Shown piece by piece: positions 35,492-44,467 of a DNA stretch of 64,000 nt. The notes under the pieces were generated by a model, which did not search any database, was not told where the DNA came from, and saw only the letters and a list, made by a program, of their open reading frames with translations. Each line of letters opens with the position of its first letter. The first letter of the stretch is position 1. The stretch spans positions 248,001 through 312,000 of the forward strand of contig NZ_BEWM01000004.1 of the NCBI RefSeq assembly GCF_002723935.1, given 5' to 3'. The stretch is from Gluconobacter cerinus (GTDB lineage: Bacteria; Pseudomonadota; Alphaproteobacteria; Acetobacterales; Acetobacteraceae). Both the position numbers and the translations under genes were made by a program.

Positions 35492-35518
35492 ACATTATGC
35501 TCAATAGGAGCATAATGT
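35492..35518. promoter_or_regulatory. NrtR operator of nadABC
   Basis: Perfect 11-bp inverted repeat: ACATTATGCTC (35492-35502), 5-base centre AATAG, GAGCATAATGT (35508-35518). It overlaps a possible -10 (TATGCT at 35496-35501, with TTGTGA 16 bp upstream) and ends 16 bp before the nadA start, a typical repressor position. Confidence 0.8.
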
Positions 35519-35534
35519 TATTATGGAGTCCGTC

Positions 35535-36518
35535 ATGGGCCGTCAGCATGTCCTGGAAAGCCGTGACAGGCTTTACGAACCTGTCTCCCGCCTGATGGCG
35601 CGGGAGGATTGGGAACGTTTATACGCGGATGACATCGAGGCTATTCTTCGCCTGAAACGCGAACGAAATGCCGTTATTCTGGCTCATAACTATCAAACGC
35701 CAGAAATTTTTCACTGTGTCGCGGACATCCGCGGAGACAGTCTGGCTCTGGCTCGTGAGGCCCAGAACCTCGATGCAGACATCATTGTCATGGCGGGCGT
35801 TCATTTCATGGCGGAAACCGCCAAGCTGATGAATCCCGACAAGACGGTTCTAATTCCGGACGATCGGGCTGGCTGTTCTTTGGCAGAGAGCATAACGGCG
35901 GAAAACGTCCGAGAGATGAAGCGGCGCTATCCAGGAGTTCCGGTTGTCACTTACGTGAACAGTACAGCGCAAGTGAAAGCGGAAACAGACGTCTGCTGCA
36001 CATCCGGCAATGCTAAACGCGTCGTGGAAAGCCTGGGTGTTCCTCGTGTTATTATGATTCCAGACGAGTTTCTGGCTCAAAACATCGAGAACGAAACAGG
36101 CATCGAAATGCTGACCTGGGCGGGTCATTGTGAAGTGCATGAACGCTTTACACCGCAGGAAATTCGGCAGTATCGGCGCATTCATCCAGGTGTGACAGTC
36201 ATAGCGCATCCTGAATGCCCGCCGGAGGTGGTTGCCGAGGCGGACTATTCCGGCTCTACCGCCAATATGATTGACTACGTCGCGACCCACCGCCCGGAAA
36301 AAGTGTTGCTGGTGACAGAATGCTCGATGAGCGACAATCTGGCCGCGCTGAATCCGGAAACCGAGTTTGTTCGCCCGTGTAATCTTTGCCCACACATGAA
36401 GCGCATTACGTTGGCAGGAATCCGCAGAGCGCTCGAAAACCTCGAAACTCCGGTAACCATTCCGTCCGAGCTTGAAGGGCGAGCCCGCATGGCGGTCGAG
36501 AGAATGCTGGCAATCTAA
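35535..36518 (+). CDS. nadA: Quinolinate synthase
   Basis: Cytosolic 4Fe-4S enzyme condensing iminoaspartate with dihydroxyacetone phosphate to quinolinate, 327 aa. Cluster cysteines are visible as C114 (AGCSLAESI), C199 (WAGHCEVH) and the C282/C285 pair in PCNLCPHMKR. Substrate motifs HNYQTPEI and YVNSTAQVKAE are present. The ATG at 35535 has GGAG about 6 bases upstream and is preferred to the ATG at 35523, which contains part of that site. First gene of nadABC, three bases before nadB. Confidence 0.95.
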   Translation: MGRQHVLESRDRLYEPVSRLMAREDWERLYADDIEAILRLKRERNAVILAHNYQTPEIFHCVADIRGDSLALAREAQNLDADIIVMAGVHFMAETAKLMNPDKTVLIPDDRAGCSLAESITAENVREMKRRYPGVPVVTYVNSTAQVKAETDVCCTSGNAKRVVESLGVPRVIMIPDEFLAQNIENETGIEMLTWAGHCEVHERFTPQEIRQYRRIHPGVTVIAHPECPPEVVAEADYSGSTANMIDYVATHRPEKVLLVTECSMSDNLAALNPETEFVRPCNLCPHMKRITLAGIRRALENLETPVTIPSELEGRARMAVERMLAI

Positions 36519-36520
36519 TT

Positions 36521-37990
36521 GTGACGGACATTCTTTTAAGTCATCTCGTTGGGCAACCCGTTATCGTAGGGGCAGGACTGGCAGGTCTTTCCGCTGCCCT
36601 GCACCTTCGCCAGCCCTGTGTTGTTCTCAGCCCGGCTCCGTTAGGGCACGAGGCGGCGAGTTCTTTGGCTCAGGGGGGAATTGCAGCCGCAGTTGGAGCA
36701 GAAGATTCACCGGATCTGCACACTCAGGACACGTTAGCCGCAGGTGCCGGCCTCAGTGTTCCCCACATAGTGAAACTGATTACGAACTCGGCACCTGACG
36801 CCATCAGGACTTTGCTCGAGTGGGGCGTCCCTTTTACAAAAAAGGGCGAAGCGCTGGACCTGCATCTGGAGGCCGCGCATTCCAGACACCGTATTCTCCA
36901 TGTCGGCGGAGATGGAAGCGGTGCTGCGATCATGCAGACGTTGATAAAGCGTGTTCGAAGTCGCGATACCATCACTGTTCTGGAAGGAGCGCGACTGGAG
37001 GGCTTGGTTACGGAAGAAGGACGCCTTATCGGCGTAAGGACCTCACAAGGTTTTCTGCCCATCTCATGCTGCGTCATCGCATCCGGAGGCATTGGCGCTC
37101 TTTATGATTGTACCACCAGTCCTGGAACATTGACCGGGAACGGTCTGGCTCATGCTGCACGGGCTGGTGCCAGATTGGTCGACATGGAATTCACCCAGTT
37201 CCATCCAACAGCTCTCAAAGGCGTTGGCCAGACTGGCCGCAGACCTCTGGTGAGCGAGGCGGTACGCGGGGCGGGTGCTCTTCTGGTCGATGAAACTGGA
37301 AACAGATTTACGGAAGAACTCCAGCCACGCGATATCGTCGCGCGAGCGATTTCGGCTCATATTCAAAGCGGACACGACGTTTTTCTGGATGCGCGCGGAA
37401 TAGGAAAAACGCCCTTTAGTGCGAGGTTTCCGGCCATAACAGCGTCATGCATGGCCATGGGGATTGATCCGGACGCACAGTTAATTCCGGTCAGTCCAGC
37501 AATGCACTATCACATGGGTGGTCTGGATGTTGATGAACAGGGGCGTACCTCTGTGCCGGGTCTGTGGGCCTGCGGAGAAGCGGCCTGTACCGGCCTTCAT
37601 GGCGCTAATCGCCTGGCGAGTAATTCATTGCTCGAAGCCTTCGTAACCGGGAAATGGGTCGCAGAAAGCGTCGATAGCAGCATGCTTCCAAAGGTGCCGT
37701 TCGGGACGATTGTGCCGCGCGAAGTCAGCAATGCTCCTGCTATGCATGATTTGGCCTCACTCATGAGCCAGTATGCCGGACTGCTCAGGGACGAGCGTGG
37801 ATTGCAGGCTCTTTTTGAAACAATTCTTCCGGATATCCACGTTAGTAATGAAGCGCTCATTGCCGCCTTCGTTGCATCGTCTGCCCTGAGACGTAGGGAG
37901 AGCCGTGGAAGCCACTGGCGCACGGACTTTCCAAATCAAACGATGCCTAACCGAACTGTGCTGACCATAACTGATCTTCCTTCGCCATAA
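36521..37990 (+). CDS. nadB: L-aspartate oxidase
   Basis: FAD flavoenzyme oxidising L-aspartate to iminoaspartate for NadA, 489 aa. The dinucleotide fold VGAGLAGLSAALHL, SLAQGGIAAAVG, the DMEFTQFHPTAL active-site region and HGANRLASNSLLEA are diagnostic of NadB rather than succinate dehydrogenase. The start is GTG without a clear ribosome-binding site, only two bases after the nadA stop, so translation is probably coupled. The C-terminal helical part is shorter than in E. coli NadB (540 aa), a common variant. Confidence 0.94.
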   Translation: MTDILLSHLVGQPVIVGAGLAGLSAALHLRQPCVVLSPAPLGHEAASSLAQGGIAAAVGAEDSPDLHTQDTLAAGAGLSVPHIVKLITNSAPDAIRTLLEWGVPFTKKGEALDLHLEAAHSRHRILHVGGDGSGAAIMQTLIKRVRSRDTITVLEGARLEGLVTEEGRLIGVRTSQGFLPISCCVIASGGIGALYDCTTSPGTLTGNGLAHAARAGARLVDMEFTQFHPTALKGVGQTGRRPLVSEAVRGAGALLVDETGNRFTEELQPRDIVARAISAHIQSGHDVFLDARGIGKTPFSARFPAITASCMAMGIDPDAQLIPVSPAMHYHMGGLDVDEQGRTSVPGLWACGEAACTGLHGANRLASNSLLEAFVTGKWVAESVDSSMLPKVPFGTIVPREVSNAPAMHDLASLMSQYAGLLRDERGLQALFETILPDIHVSNEALIAAFVASSALRRRESRGSHWRTDFPNQTMPNRTVLTITDLPSP

Positions 37991-38001
37991 GGACACATTG
38001 C

Positions 38002-38859
38002 ATGACCTTTCAGACCTTTCTGCCTGATCTTCTCTGGGAACCTGTAGTTCGTGCCGCGCTTGTTGAAGACCTGGGAACGGGCGGAGATGTGACGACACAG
38101 GCTCTTCTTGATCCTGAACAGCCCCTTCAGGCAGTTTTTCGTGCAAGACAAAATGGCGTTCTGGCTGGGTTACAGGGAGCCCAGCTTGCATTCAGTCTTC
38201 TGGACCGCAAGGCTGAGTTTATTTCTCACCGGCAGGATGGTGACAGGATTGGGGCCGGGGATGTCCTAGCCGTCATTGACGGGTCTGCAAGTACGGTTCT
38301 GGCAGGCGAACGCACAGCGTTAAATCTCCTCTCGCACCTGAGCGGCATCGCCACAGCGACGCGGGCGATCGTGGATGCTGTTCATGGCACGAAGGCTCGG
38401 ATCTGTTGCACGCGCAAAACGCTTCCTGGCCTTAAAGCGGTTCAGAAATATGCGGTACGTGCAGGAGGTGGTGCCAGTCATAGATATCGGCTTGATGACG
38501 CCATCCTGATTAAGGACAATCATCTGGCTTTATGTGGGGGTGTCTCAGCAGCTTTGAAGGCGGCGCGTCAGCGGGCAGGGCATCTGATGAAGATTGAACT
38601 GGAGGTCGATACGCTGGACCAGCTCGAGGAAGCGCTCGCGGCTGGCGGAGCAGATGCGTATCTTCTCGATAATATGGGTGTGGAAACGCTTCGTAGAGCT
38701 GTCAGACTTATCGATGGCCGCTCTATTGCAGAGGCATCCGGTGGAATTACACCGCAGACGGCGCGCCCGATTGCAGAGACCGGAGTGGACGTTTTGTCTT
38801 TGGGCTGGCTTACACATACGGTCAAAGCGCTGGACATCGGCCTTGATATAAGCGGCTAA
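38002..38859 (+). CDS. nadC: Nicotinate-nucleotide pyrophosphorylase (quinolinate PRTase)
   Basis: Converts quinolinate and PRPP to nicotinate mononucleotide, 285 aa. Signature segments: RTALNLLSHLSGIAT, RKTLPGLK, KYAVRAGGGASHRYRLDD, IKDNHL and the C-terminal SGGITPQTARP. AAGGA lies upstream of the ATG. Third gene of the NrtR-controlled operon, 11 bp after nadB. A 12-bp hairpin follows. Confidence 0.95.
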   Translation: MTFQTFLPDLLWEPVVRAALVEDLGTGGDVTTQALLDPEQPLQAVFRARQNGVLAGLQGAQLAFSLLDRKAEFISHRQDGDRIGAGDVLAVIDGSASTVLAGERTALNLLSHLSGIATATRAIVDAVHGTKARICCTRKTLPGLKAVQKYAVRAGGGASHRYRLDDAILIKDNHLALCGGVSAALKAARQRAGHLMKIELEVDTLDQLEEALAAGGADAYLLDNMGVETLRRAVRLIDGRSIAEASGGITPQTARPIAETGVDVLSLGWLTHTVKALDIGLDISG

Positions 38860-38870
38860 GCTGGTTTTTC

Positions 38871-38902
38871 CGGCAAGAGCATTCCAGAGTATGCTCTTGC
38901 CG
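38871..38902. terminator. Hairpin between nadC and phospholipase gene
   Basis: Twelve-bp perfect stem, CGGCAAGAGCAT with ATGCTCTTGCCG, loop TCCAGAGT. It lies between two convergent genes, 12 bases after the nadC stop. No U-tract follows on either strand, so termination is likely from position but not classical. Confidence 0.6.
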
Positions 38903-38920
38903 AGAGTATGACTGTGTCCG

Positions 38921-40999
38921 TCAGGCCAGGACGTTGCCCATGGCAGGGTCGGTGATGCTCGTTTGTCCGGTTTCTACATGCCCGGCAAATCGAGATTGAT
39001 TGCCCGGTTCATCGGGGCAGGAGAGAACAAGATCATACCAGTGATGACTGGCATCGAGCTCAACAGAGACGGATGCCGAATGATTTCCTTCAAGGGAAAG
39101 AAAACGGCCTTCCGCACCATAAGCGTTATCCTGGATCCTGACCTTCTTTTCTGTAGATGCAGTATTCTTGAGGTTTAGAACCAGATTGCCGGTTCGAGCG
39201 TCTTCCCGCGCTTGAATCTGGATATCCATAGGTTGCGCGTTCTGGAAGTAACGCGCAAAACCATTTGGCCCGAGAATGGTGAAGTCGTGTTGTCCGGCGC
39301 TCTTTAATTTCCAAATGTCAGTTATGGCTTTTCCCGGCTCCAGAGTATGCCGGCGAGGGGTTTCCTCGGTTCCGTCACGATAAACGTAAAAACACGCCCC
39401 GGATGTGCCGTCATTGCGGATTTCGAAAGTCACGCTGTCTGCACTGGTCTCCAGGAGGTCTGCAGAGAGTTTGTATGGCAGTGGTCTTGCCAAGCGTGCA
39501 CCTCGTTCCTGGTTGCCGATATCCTCGAGCGTGCTCTGATGAGGAATAACGGGCGAGGGAAGCTTACAGGACGCGTCAGCAATTTTCCTATAGGCGGCCG
39601 TGTCCGGAAGCGGCGGCTTAACCGTAGTTTTGCGCGAGAAATCGAACGCACTGGTCAAATCGCCGCAGACTGCACGGCGCCATGGCGTGATATTGGTTTC
39701 TTTGACGCCAAAACGGGCTTCGATGAAGCGTAGCACAGAGGTGTGGTCAAACACTTCGGAGCAGACAAAACCCCCGGTGCTCCAGGGAGAGATAACGAAA
39801 GCTGGTACACGCGGCCCCAGGCCATAAGGAAGATCGTCTGCCTTGTAGCGATCTGGCCTGAAGCTTTGGAGGTGATTGTGAATTTCGTCTCTTGTCGTCA
39901 CCGTGCTCTGACCGGGGAGAACCGGTGTGGGAGGCTGTGGGGGCGGCATATGGTCAAAATACCCGTCGTTCTCATCATACATCACGAGAAAAACAGTTTT
40001 GGCCCAGACATCCGGATTAGCCGTCAAGGCATCGAGCGCGTGAGCAATAAAGGTTGCACCGTAGCCGGGCGTCCACCGGGGGTGTTCAGAATACGCCGCC
40101 GGAGGCAGGATCCATGACACCTGTGGCAGCCGATCGGCCAGAACATCCTGTTTCAAGTGATCAAGTGTTCGCGCAGTCATGGCACGCTCATGCAAGGCTG
40201 ATCCCGGCTTGGCGTCAGCGAAATTCTTGAAACACATCAGAACGTTTGTGCCGAAATTACCATTCTCAACATCGGCGCCAGACAGGCCCTGCTGGTAAAC
40301 CTGCCATGACACACCGGCCTCCTGAAGGCGCTCAGGGTAGGTCGTCCAGGTGAAAGGTTCAGGCACCTTGGGATAAAAATCTCTGTCTACCCAATCCACA
40401 TTATCGAGGATCGGGCCACCGCCTGTCGCATTGGGATCAACGGTGCCAGACATGAGGTAAAAACGGTTGGGGTGTGTCTGTGTCGGCGTGGAGCAGAAAT
40501 AGTGATCGCAGACCGTGAACGCGTCAGCCAGAGCGTAATGGAAGGGAATATCTTCCCGTGTGTAATAGCCCATCGTCATATCTTTCTTGTGACGAGGCCA
40601 TTGGTTGTTCCAGCCTTTGTTGATCGCTGCGTGCGTAGGAGCCCAGCTGTGGTCCAGATCAATCACGCATTCTGCACTGGTAGTTTGTGTCGGGAGATGG
40701 AACGGCGTGATCCAGCCATTTTCGGCTTTCTGCCGTTGCTGCCACCAGATCGGTTCGCGGTTTGGACCACGCACGACATGCCGGTCTCCATACCCTCGAA
40801 CGCCTGACAGATGACCAAGATAGTGATCGAAAGATCGGTTTTCCTGCATCAGCACAACGATATGCTGGACGTCTTCGATCGTTCCTGTGTCCCGACGGGC
40901 AGGGATGGCACGGGCACGCTGAATGGATGAAAGAAGCGCACTGAGGGAAAAACCTGCTCCCAGACCTAGTACGCCGCGACGGTTCAGTTTTGTTGCCAC
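38921..40999 (-). CDS. Secreted phosphocholine-preferring phospholipase C, Tat-exported
   Basis: Phospholipase C of the acid-phosphatase-like superfamily, 692 aa. The GTG at 40999 has GGAAGAG upstream and is preferred over a TTG 24 bases earlier without one. A twin-arginine leader (NRRGVLGLGAGFSL) is followed by the catalytic domain with ENRSFDHY (53-60), CSTPTQTHPNRFYLMSGT and MYDENDGYFDHM. Two C-terminal DUF756 beta domains (ending in DASHHWYDL) are typical of the family. It hydrolyses phosphatidylcholine or sphingomyelin outside the cytoplasm and may serve phosphate or lipid scavenging; no neighbouring chaperone gene is seen. Confidence 0.92.
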   Translation of the reverse strand: MATKLNRRGVLGLGAGFSLSALLSSIQRARAIPARRDTGTIEDVQHIVVLMQENRSFDHYLGHLSGVRGYGDRHVVRGPNREPIWWQQRQKAENGWITPFHLPTQTTSAECVIDLDHSWAPTHAAINKGWNNQWPRHKKDMTMGYYTREDIPFHYALADAFTVCDHYFCSTPTQTHPNRFYLMSGTVDPNATGGGPILDNVDWVDRDFYPKVPEPFTWTTYPERLQEAGVSWQVYQQGLSGADVENGNFGTNVLMCFKNFADAKPGSALHERAMTARTLDHLKQDVLADRLPQVSWILPPAAYSEHPRWTPGYGATFIAHALDALTANPDVWAKTVFLVMYDENDGYFDHMPPPQPPTPVLPGQSTVTTRDEIHNHLQSFRPDRYKADDLPYGLGPRVPAFVISPWSTGGFVCSEVFDHTSVLRFIEARFGVKETNITPWRRAVCGDLTSAFDFSRKTTVKPPLPDTAAYRKIADASCKLPSPVIPHQSTLEDIGNQERGARLARPLPYKLSADLLETSADSVTFEIRNDGTSGACFYVYRDGTEETPRRHTLEPGKAITDIWKLKSAGQHDFTILGPNGFARYFQNAQPMDIQIQAREDARTGNLVLNLKNTASTEKKVRIQDNAYGAEGRFLSLEGNHSASVSVELDASHHWYDLVLSCPDEPGNQSRFAGHVETGQTSITDPAMGNVLA

Positions 41000-41242
41000 C
41001 GTTGATCTCTTCCATACACTCAATTGTGATAAGACGCTTATCAGCCCCGGCGGATGAAATCATCAAGGAATTTCAAGAGTTTCATGTCATTTTTATGACT
41101 GGGTATGGTGTCGAAAAGAGAGGGTTGGCCCTTGGAGGTGCATGATGAGAAACAGAGGCTCCGTTTCGTGCAGCCTATCTTTAAGATTGACTTCACCCAT
41201 ATGGGCTTGAATGATTTGAGCTGGTTATTTGAGTAGGACACC

Positions 41243-41899
41243 ATGACACAGGATGATGCACCTCCTTCCTCGTCCCAACAGGGATTGGAAGAGGAAAACC
41301 ACCCCCGGCGACGCGATGTGCTCGCGACAGTTACGCTGGGGATGGGCTGTGCAGGGGCCTGCGCGCTGGCATATCCGTTTCTCAACAGTTTGAATGGTAC
41401 GCAGAGCAGTCGCATTGGCGAAGATGACACTGTTGAGGTTGATTGCTCGAAGCTGTCGCCGGGGCAGCAGCTTGTGGTGACGTGGCGTGGATGGCCGGTG
41501 TTCGTTCAGCGGCGCACACCAGAAATGCTGGCTTCGCTCCGTGTTCCTGAACTAGCGCATCGGCTGCGTGACCCAGAGTCCAAAATGCACCAGCAACCTC
41601 AGGATGCGATCAACTGGCATCGCTCTGTTGTGCCTGAAATTGGCGTCCTGATCGGAATCTGCACACATCTGGGGTGTGTGCCATCTTTTGACGCGCCATC
41701 GTCAGGCGATCGATCCGGGAAATATGCTTGTCCCTGCCATGGGTCACAATTCGATATCGCAGGGCGGGCATATAAGGATGCGCCAGCGCCCTATAATCTT
41801 CCTGTTCCGCCCGTGACGATAATTTCTGATCAGCACCTGCTCATTGGGAAGAGTAAAGGCGATCCAGATTTTGATATCGCGACGATCCAGCAGATCTGA
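41243..41899 (+). CDS. petA: Cytochrome bc1 Rieske iron-sulfur subunit
   Basis: Ubiquinol-cytochrome c reductase 2Fe-2S subunit, 218 aa, anchored in the inner membrane with its head in the periplasm. A twin-arginine-like RRRDV precedes the single N-terminal span (TVTLGMGCAGACALAYPF). Cluster ligands are CTHLGC (C140-C145) and CPCHGS (C163-H166), with GRAYKDAPAPYNLPVPP after. AGGA precedes the ATG. First gene of a complete petABC operon. The acetic acid bacterial chain also has ubiquinol oxidases, so this branch may be minor. Confidence 0.95.
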   Translation: MTQDDAPPSSSQQGLEEENHPRRRDVLATVTLGMGCAGACALAYPFLNSLNGTQSSRIGEDDTVEVDCSKLSPGQQLVVTWRGWPVFVQRRTPEMLASLRVPELAHRLRDPESKMHQQPQDAINWHRSVVPEIGVLIGICTHLGCVPSFDAPSSGDRSGKYACPCHGSQFDIAGRAYKDAPAPYNLPVPPVTIISDQHLLIGKSKGDPDFDIATIQQI

Positions 41900-41907
41900 T
41901 TGCCCTT

Positions 41908-43104
41908 ATGACCGATAAATCTCAAGACCTCTCCAGGTGGGTAGAGAAACGTCTCCCGATTGTTTCTTCTTTTCGGCGTGAATATGTTGACTTTGCGATG
42001 CCGAAAAACCTCAATTATCTATGGAATTTCGGTGCCTTTGCCACGATTTCGCTCGGGATGCTTTTGCTGAGCGGGATCTTTCTTGCTCTTAATTACAGTC
42101 CGACAGTGTCAGATGCGTTTTCCAGCATAGAGACCATGGATCGGCAGGTCGCATCGGGCTGGCTGGTTCGATCCATTCATATGGGCGGCGTTTCCATGCT
42201 GTTTGCCGCTCTCTACGTCCATGTCGCAAGAGGGCTCTATTACGGATCCTACAAAGCGCCTCGCGAACTGATCTGGCTCACTGGGCTGGGACTGCTTTTA
42301 ATGGTCATGATAACGGCTTTCGCGGGGTACATTCTCCCGTGGGGGCAGATGTCCTATTGGGGCGCTACAGTTGTCGTGAATGCGTTCAATACTGTGCCAT
42401 TGATCGGGAAAGCCCTGACGTCCTGGCTAATGGGAGGGGAGGGCCTTGGTAATGCTGCTTTACACAGGATTTACGTTCTTCATTTCCTGACAGCATTTTC
42501 TATTATAGGCGTCGTTGCGCTTCATATTGCAACATTGCATGTTGCGGGATCAAATAACCCGACAGGAATAGATCCTGAATCTTCTGATGAAACAGTCCCA
42601 TTTCATCCCTATTATACGTCCAAGGATGGATTGGGGCTTTGTTTTTTTCTTATCGTCTATGCAGTAATTGTTTTTTTTGCTCCTGATTTTCTGACTCTTG
42701 CAGAGAATTACGTACAGGCCAACCCACTTGTGACGCCTCAGGACATTACGCCGGAATGGTATTTTGCGCCTTTTTATGCGATTTTAAGGGCGGTTCCTTC
42801 CAAACTTGGAGGCCTCATCCTTGCGACAGGAAGTATAGGCGTATTATTTGCGGTACCATGGCTGGATAAGTCCCCTGTCAGATCGGCAAAGTCTCGGCCT
42901 CTCCTCCGACCAGCGCTTTTAATGCTTTTCTTCTCGTTTATGGCTTTGGGTTTTGCTGGAATGCATCCACCCGCAGGAGGGTGGCTCTGGCTTAGCCGCG
43001 TTGCTGTTTTCTATTGGTATTTATATTTTTTGATACTTTTGCCACTTCAATCGCGTGGCGAAACAGCATCTTCCTTGGGCTTCGCAAAAGAGGGCAGGGA
43101 ATGA
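41908..43104 (+). CDS. petB: Cytochrome bc1 cytochrome b subunit
   Basis: Di-haem integral membrane subunit forming the Qo and Qi sites, 398 aa. Haem-ligand His occur in RSIHMGGVSMLFAALYVHVARG and in YVLHFLTAFSIIGVVALHIATLH. The Qo loop TPEWYFAPFYAILR (PEWY motif) and ILPWGQMSYWGATV are present. It lies 8 bp after petA and overlaps petC by ATGA. No strong ribosome-binding site is seen, so coupling to petA is likely. Confidence 0.95.
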   Translation: MTDKSQDLSRWVEKRLPIVSSFRREYVDFAMPKNLNYLWNFGAFATISLGMLLLSGIFLALNYSPTVSDAFSSIETMDRQVASGWLVRSIHMGGVSMLFAALYVHVARGLYYGSYKAPRELIWLTGLGLLLMVMITAFAGYILPWGQMSYWGATVVVNAFNTVPLIGKALTSWLMGGEGLGNAALHRIYVLHFLTAFSIIGVVALHIATLHVAGSNNPTGIDPESSDETVPFHPYYTSKDGLGLCFFLIVYAVIVFFAPDFLTLAENYVQANPLVTPQDITPEWYFAPFYAILRAVPSKLGGLILATGSIGVLFAVPWLDKSPVRSAKSRPLLRPALLMLFFSFMALGFAGMHPPAGGWLWLSRVAVFYWYLYFLILLPLQSRGETASSLGFAKEGRE

Positions 43105-43787
43105 AATATCCTTTTTTAGTTTTACTTGCCATTTTTTCTTTCAAAGCAGGCGCATCTACGCCTGAGCAGCGCGGGCTCCAGGTATTCAGGCAGGTTTGCA
43201 GTAGTTGCCACAGCTTGAACTATGTTGCTTATTCAGATCTTTCGGACCTCGGTCTGTCTGTGGTGGCCATTAAAGATTACGCTTCACAGCATCAGGTTGC
43301 CGATGGTCTTGACGATGATGGCGATCCTAAAACACGGCCAGCCCACCCGTCAGATCGAATTGGATCGCCTTATCCAAGTGAAAACTTGGCCAGACTAGCC
43401 AACCACGGTGGTCTTCCTCCAGATTTTTCACGACTTGCTCTGACCCAACAAGGAGGCACGGCGCGCATTATTCAGATTCTGCAGTCTTATGCATCCGCCC
43501 CGGAAGGGACGGTGTTGCCTAAAGGCTCGTACTACAATCTGGCGATGAAGCATCGCCACATCGCGATGCCTCAGCCTCTACATGATGGTCAGGTCCAATA
43601 CTCAGACGGAACGTCATCAACTATCCCCCAGATGTCGCAGGATGTAGGTGCGTTTCTGGAATGGGCGGCCCATCCACATCTTCACACCAGACGTAAGGTA
43701 GGCGTTTTTACTCTGCTGTACCTGATCGCGATGAGTATTCTGGTCTTTTTTCTCAAGAAGAGAATATGGAAAAAGGTTAAGAATTAG
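43101..43787 (+). CDS. petC: Cytochrome bc1 cytochrome c1 subunit
   Basis: Periplasmic haem subunit anchored by a C-terminal helix, 228 aa. A signal peptide (MKYPFLVLLAIFSFKAGAS) precedes haem motif CSSCH (~residue 34), the axial Met region HIAMPQPL, and the tail anchor FTLLYLIAMSILVFFLKKR. Start ATG overlaps the petB stop. A longer in-frame ORF within petB is not real. Completes the bc1 operon. Confidence 0.94.
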   Translation: MKYPFLVLLAIFSFKAGASTPEQRGLQVFRQVCSSCHSLNYVAYSDLSDLGLSVVAIKDYASQHQVADGLDDDGDPKTRPAHPSDRIGSPYPSENLARLANHGGLPPDFSRLALTQQGGTARIIQILQSYASAPEGTVLPKGSYYNLAMKHRHIAMPQPLHDGQVQYSDGTSSTIPQMSQDVGAFLEWAAHPHLHTRRKVGVFTLLYLIAMSILVFFLKKRIWKKVKN

Positions 43788-43789
43788 CC

Positions 43790-43825
43790 TGTGACATCCC
43801 ATATTTTCTTTAATGGGAAGTCACA
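43790..43825. terminator. Hairpin between convergent petC and cytochrome c genes
   Basis: A 13-bp stem with one A/A mismatch, TGTGACATCCCAT and ATGGGAAGTCACA, loop of 10 bases. It begins 2 bases after the petC stop and 33 bases from the end of the opposing gene. No U-tract is visible. Confidence 0.6.
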
Positions 43826-43857
43826 GAAAATAGCTTTGGCTCTCTAAAAATGAGTTT

Positions 43858-44316
43858 TTATGGGAGTGGGTGGATGGCATTGAGCGCTGCTCGTTCCGAA
43901 ACGATTTCTTTCGCTTTTTTTGGAGTGCTACGGGAAGCCTTGATTTCATCTTCAGAAAAAGCTGGGGCCTTTCCAGGCGTATTCAGGGACGAGACATACG
44001 TAAGAACCGCGGCAATCTGGCTGTCTGTCAGCGAATTGAAAGACGGCATAAAGCCCACGTATGTCTCGTCTGAGACGTCAATCGCGCCATGCAGGCCATT
44101 CAGAAGAACGTCTTTCAGATAAGCCTTTCCTTCAGGAGACGAGGCGATTTTTCCAACTCTTCCGCTTAGGGGAGGAAACTGCCCTGGCGATCCAATTCCA
44201 GCGGCCTGATGGCATACGCTGCACTTGCTGCTGTAGAGAGCCTGACCATCTTCTGCGTAAGCTATCGATGTAGACCCGAACAGAAGTCCTATAACAAGAG
44301 CTGTAAGTTTGGTCAT
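43858..44316 (-). CDS. Periplasmic cytochrome c (mono-haem)
   Basis: Small soluble c-type cytochrome, 152 aa. The ATG at 44316 opens a signal peptide (MTKLTALVIGLLFGSTSIAYA). The haem site is CSVCHQAAGIG and the distal Met ligand lies in VGFMPSFNSL. It faces petC on the opposite strand, so it may accept electrons from the bc1 complex or donate to the dihaem enzyme upstream. The C-terminal tail is lysine-rich (SRSTPKKAKEIVSERA). No particular partner is provable. Confidence 0.9.
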   Translation of the reverse strand: MTKLTALVIGLLFGSTSIAYAEDGQALYSSKCSVCHQAAGIGSPGQFPPLSGRVGKIASSPEGKAYLKDVLLNGLHGAIDVSDETYVGFMPSFNSLTDSQIAAVLTYVSSLNTPGKAPAFSEDEIKASRSTPKKAKEIVSERAALNAIHPLP

Positions 44317-44467
44317 GAATGGTTCCCGACAGATCATCTGAGTGGAGCGGAGACCAACGATGTATCAGTATCGAGGCTTCGTACCAAGCCATCGCTCCGG
44401 TTCAATTGAAAAGCGCGATCGGATTTGTATGACGTGTGTGCAGATTAGCTACGTTATCCAGAACTGA

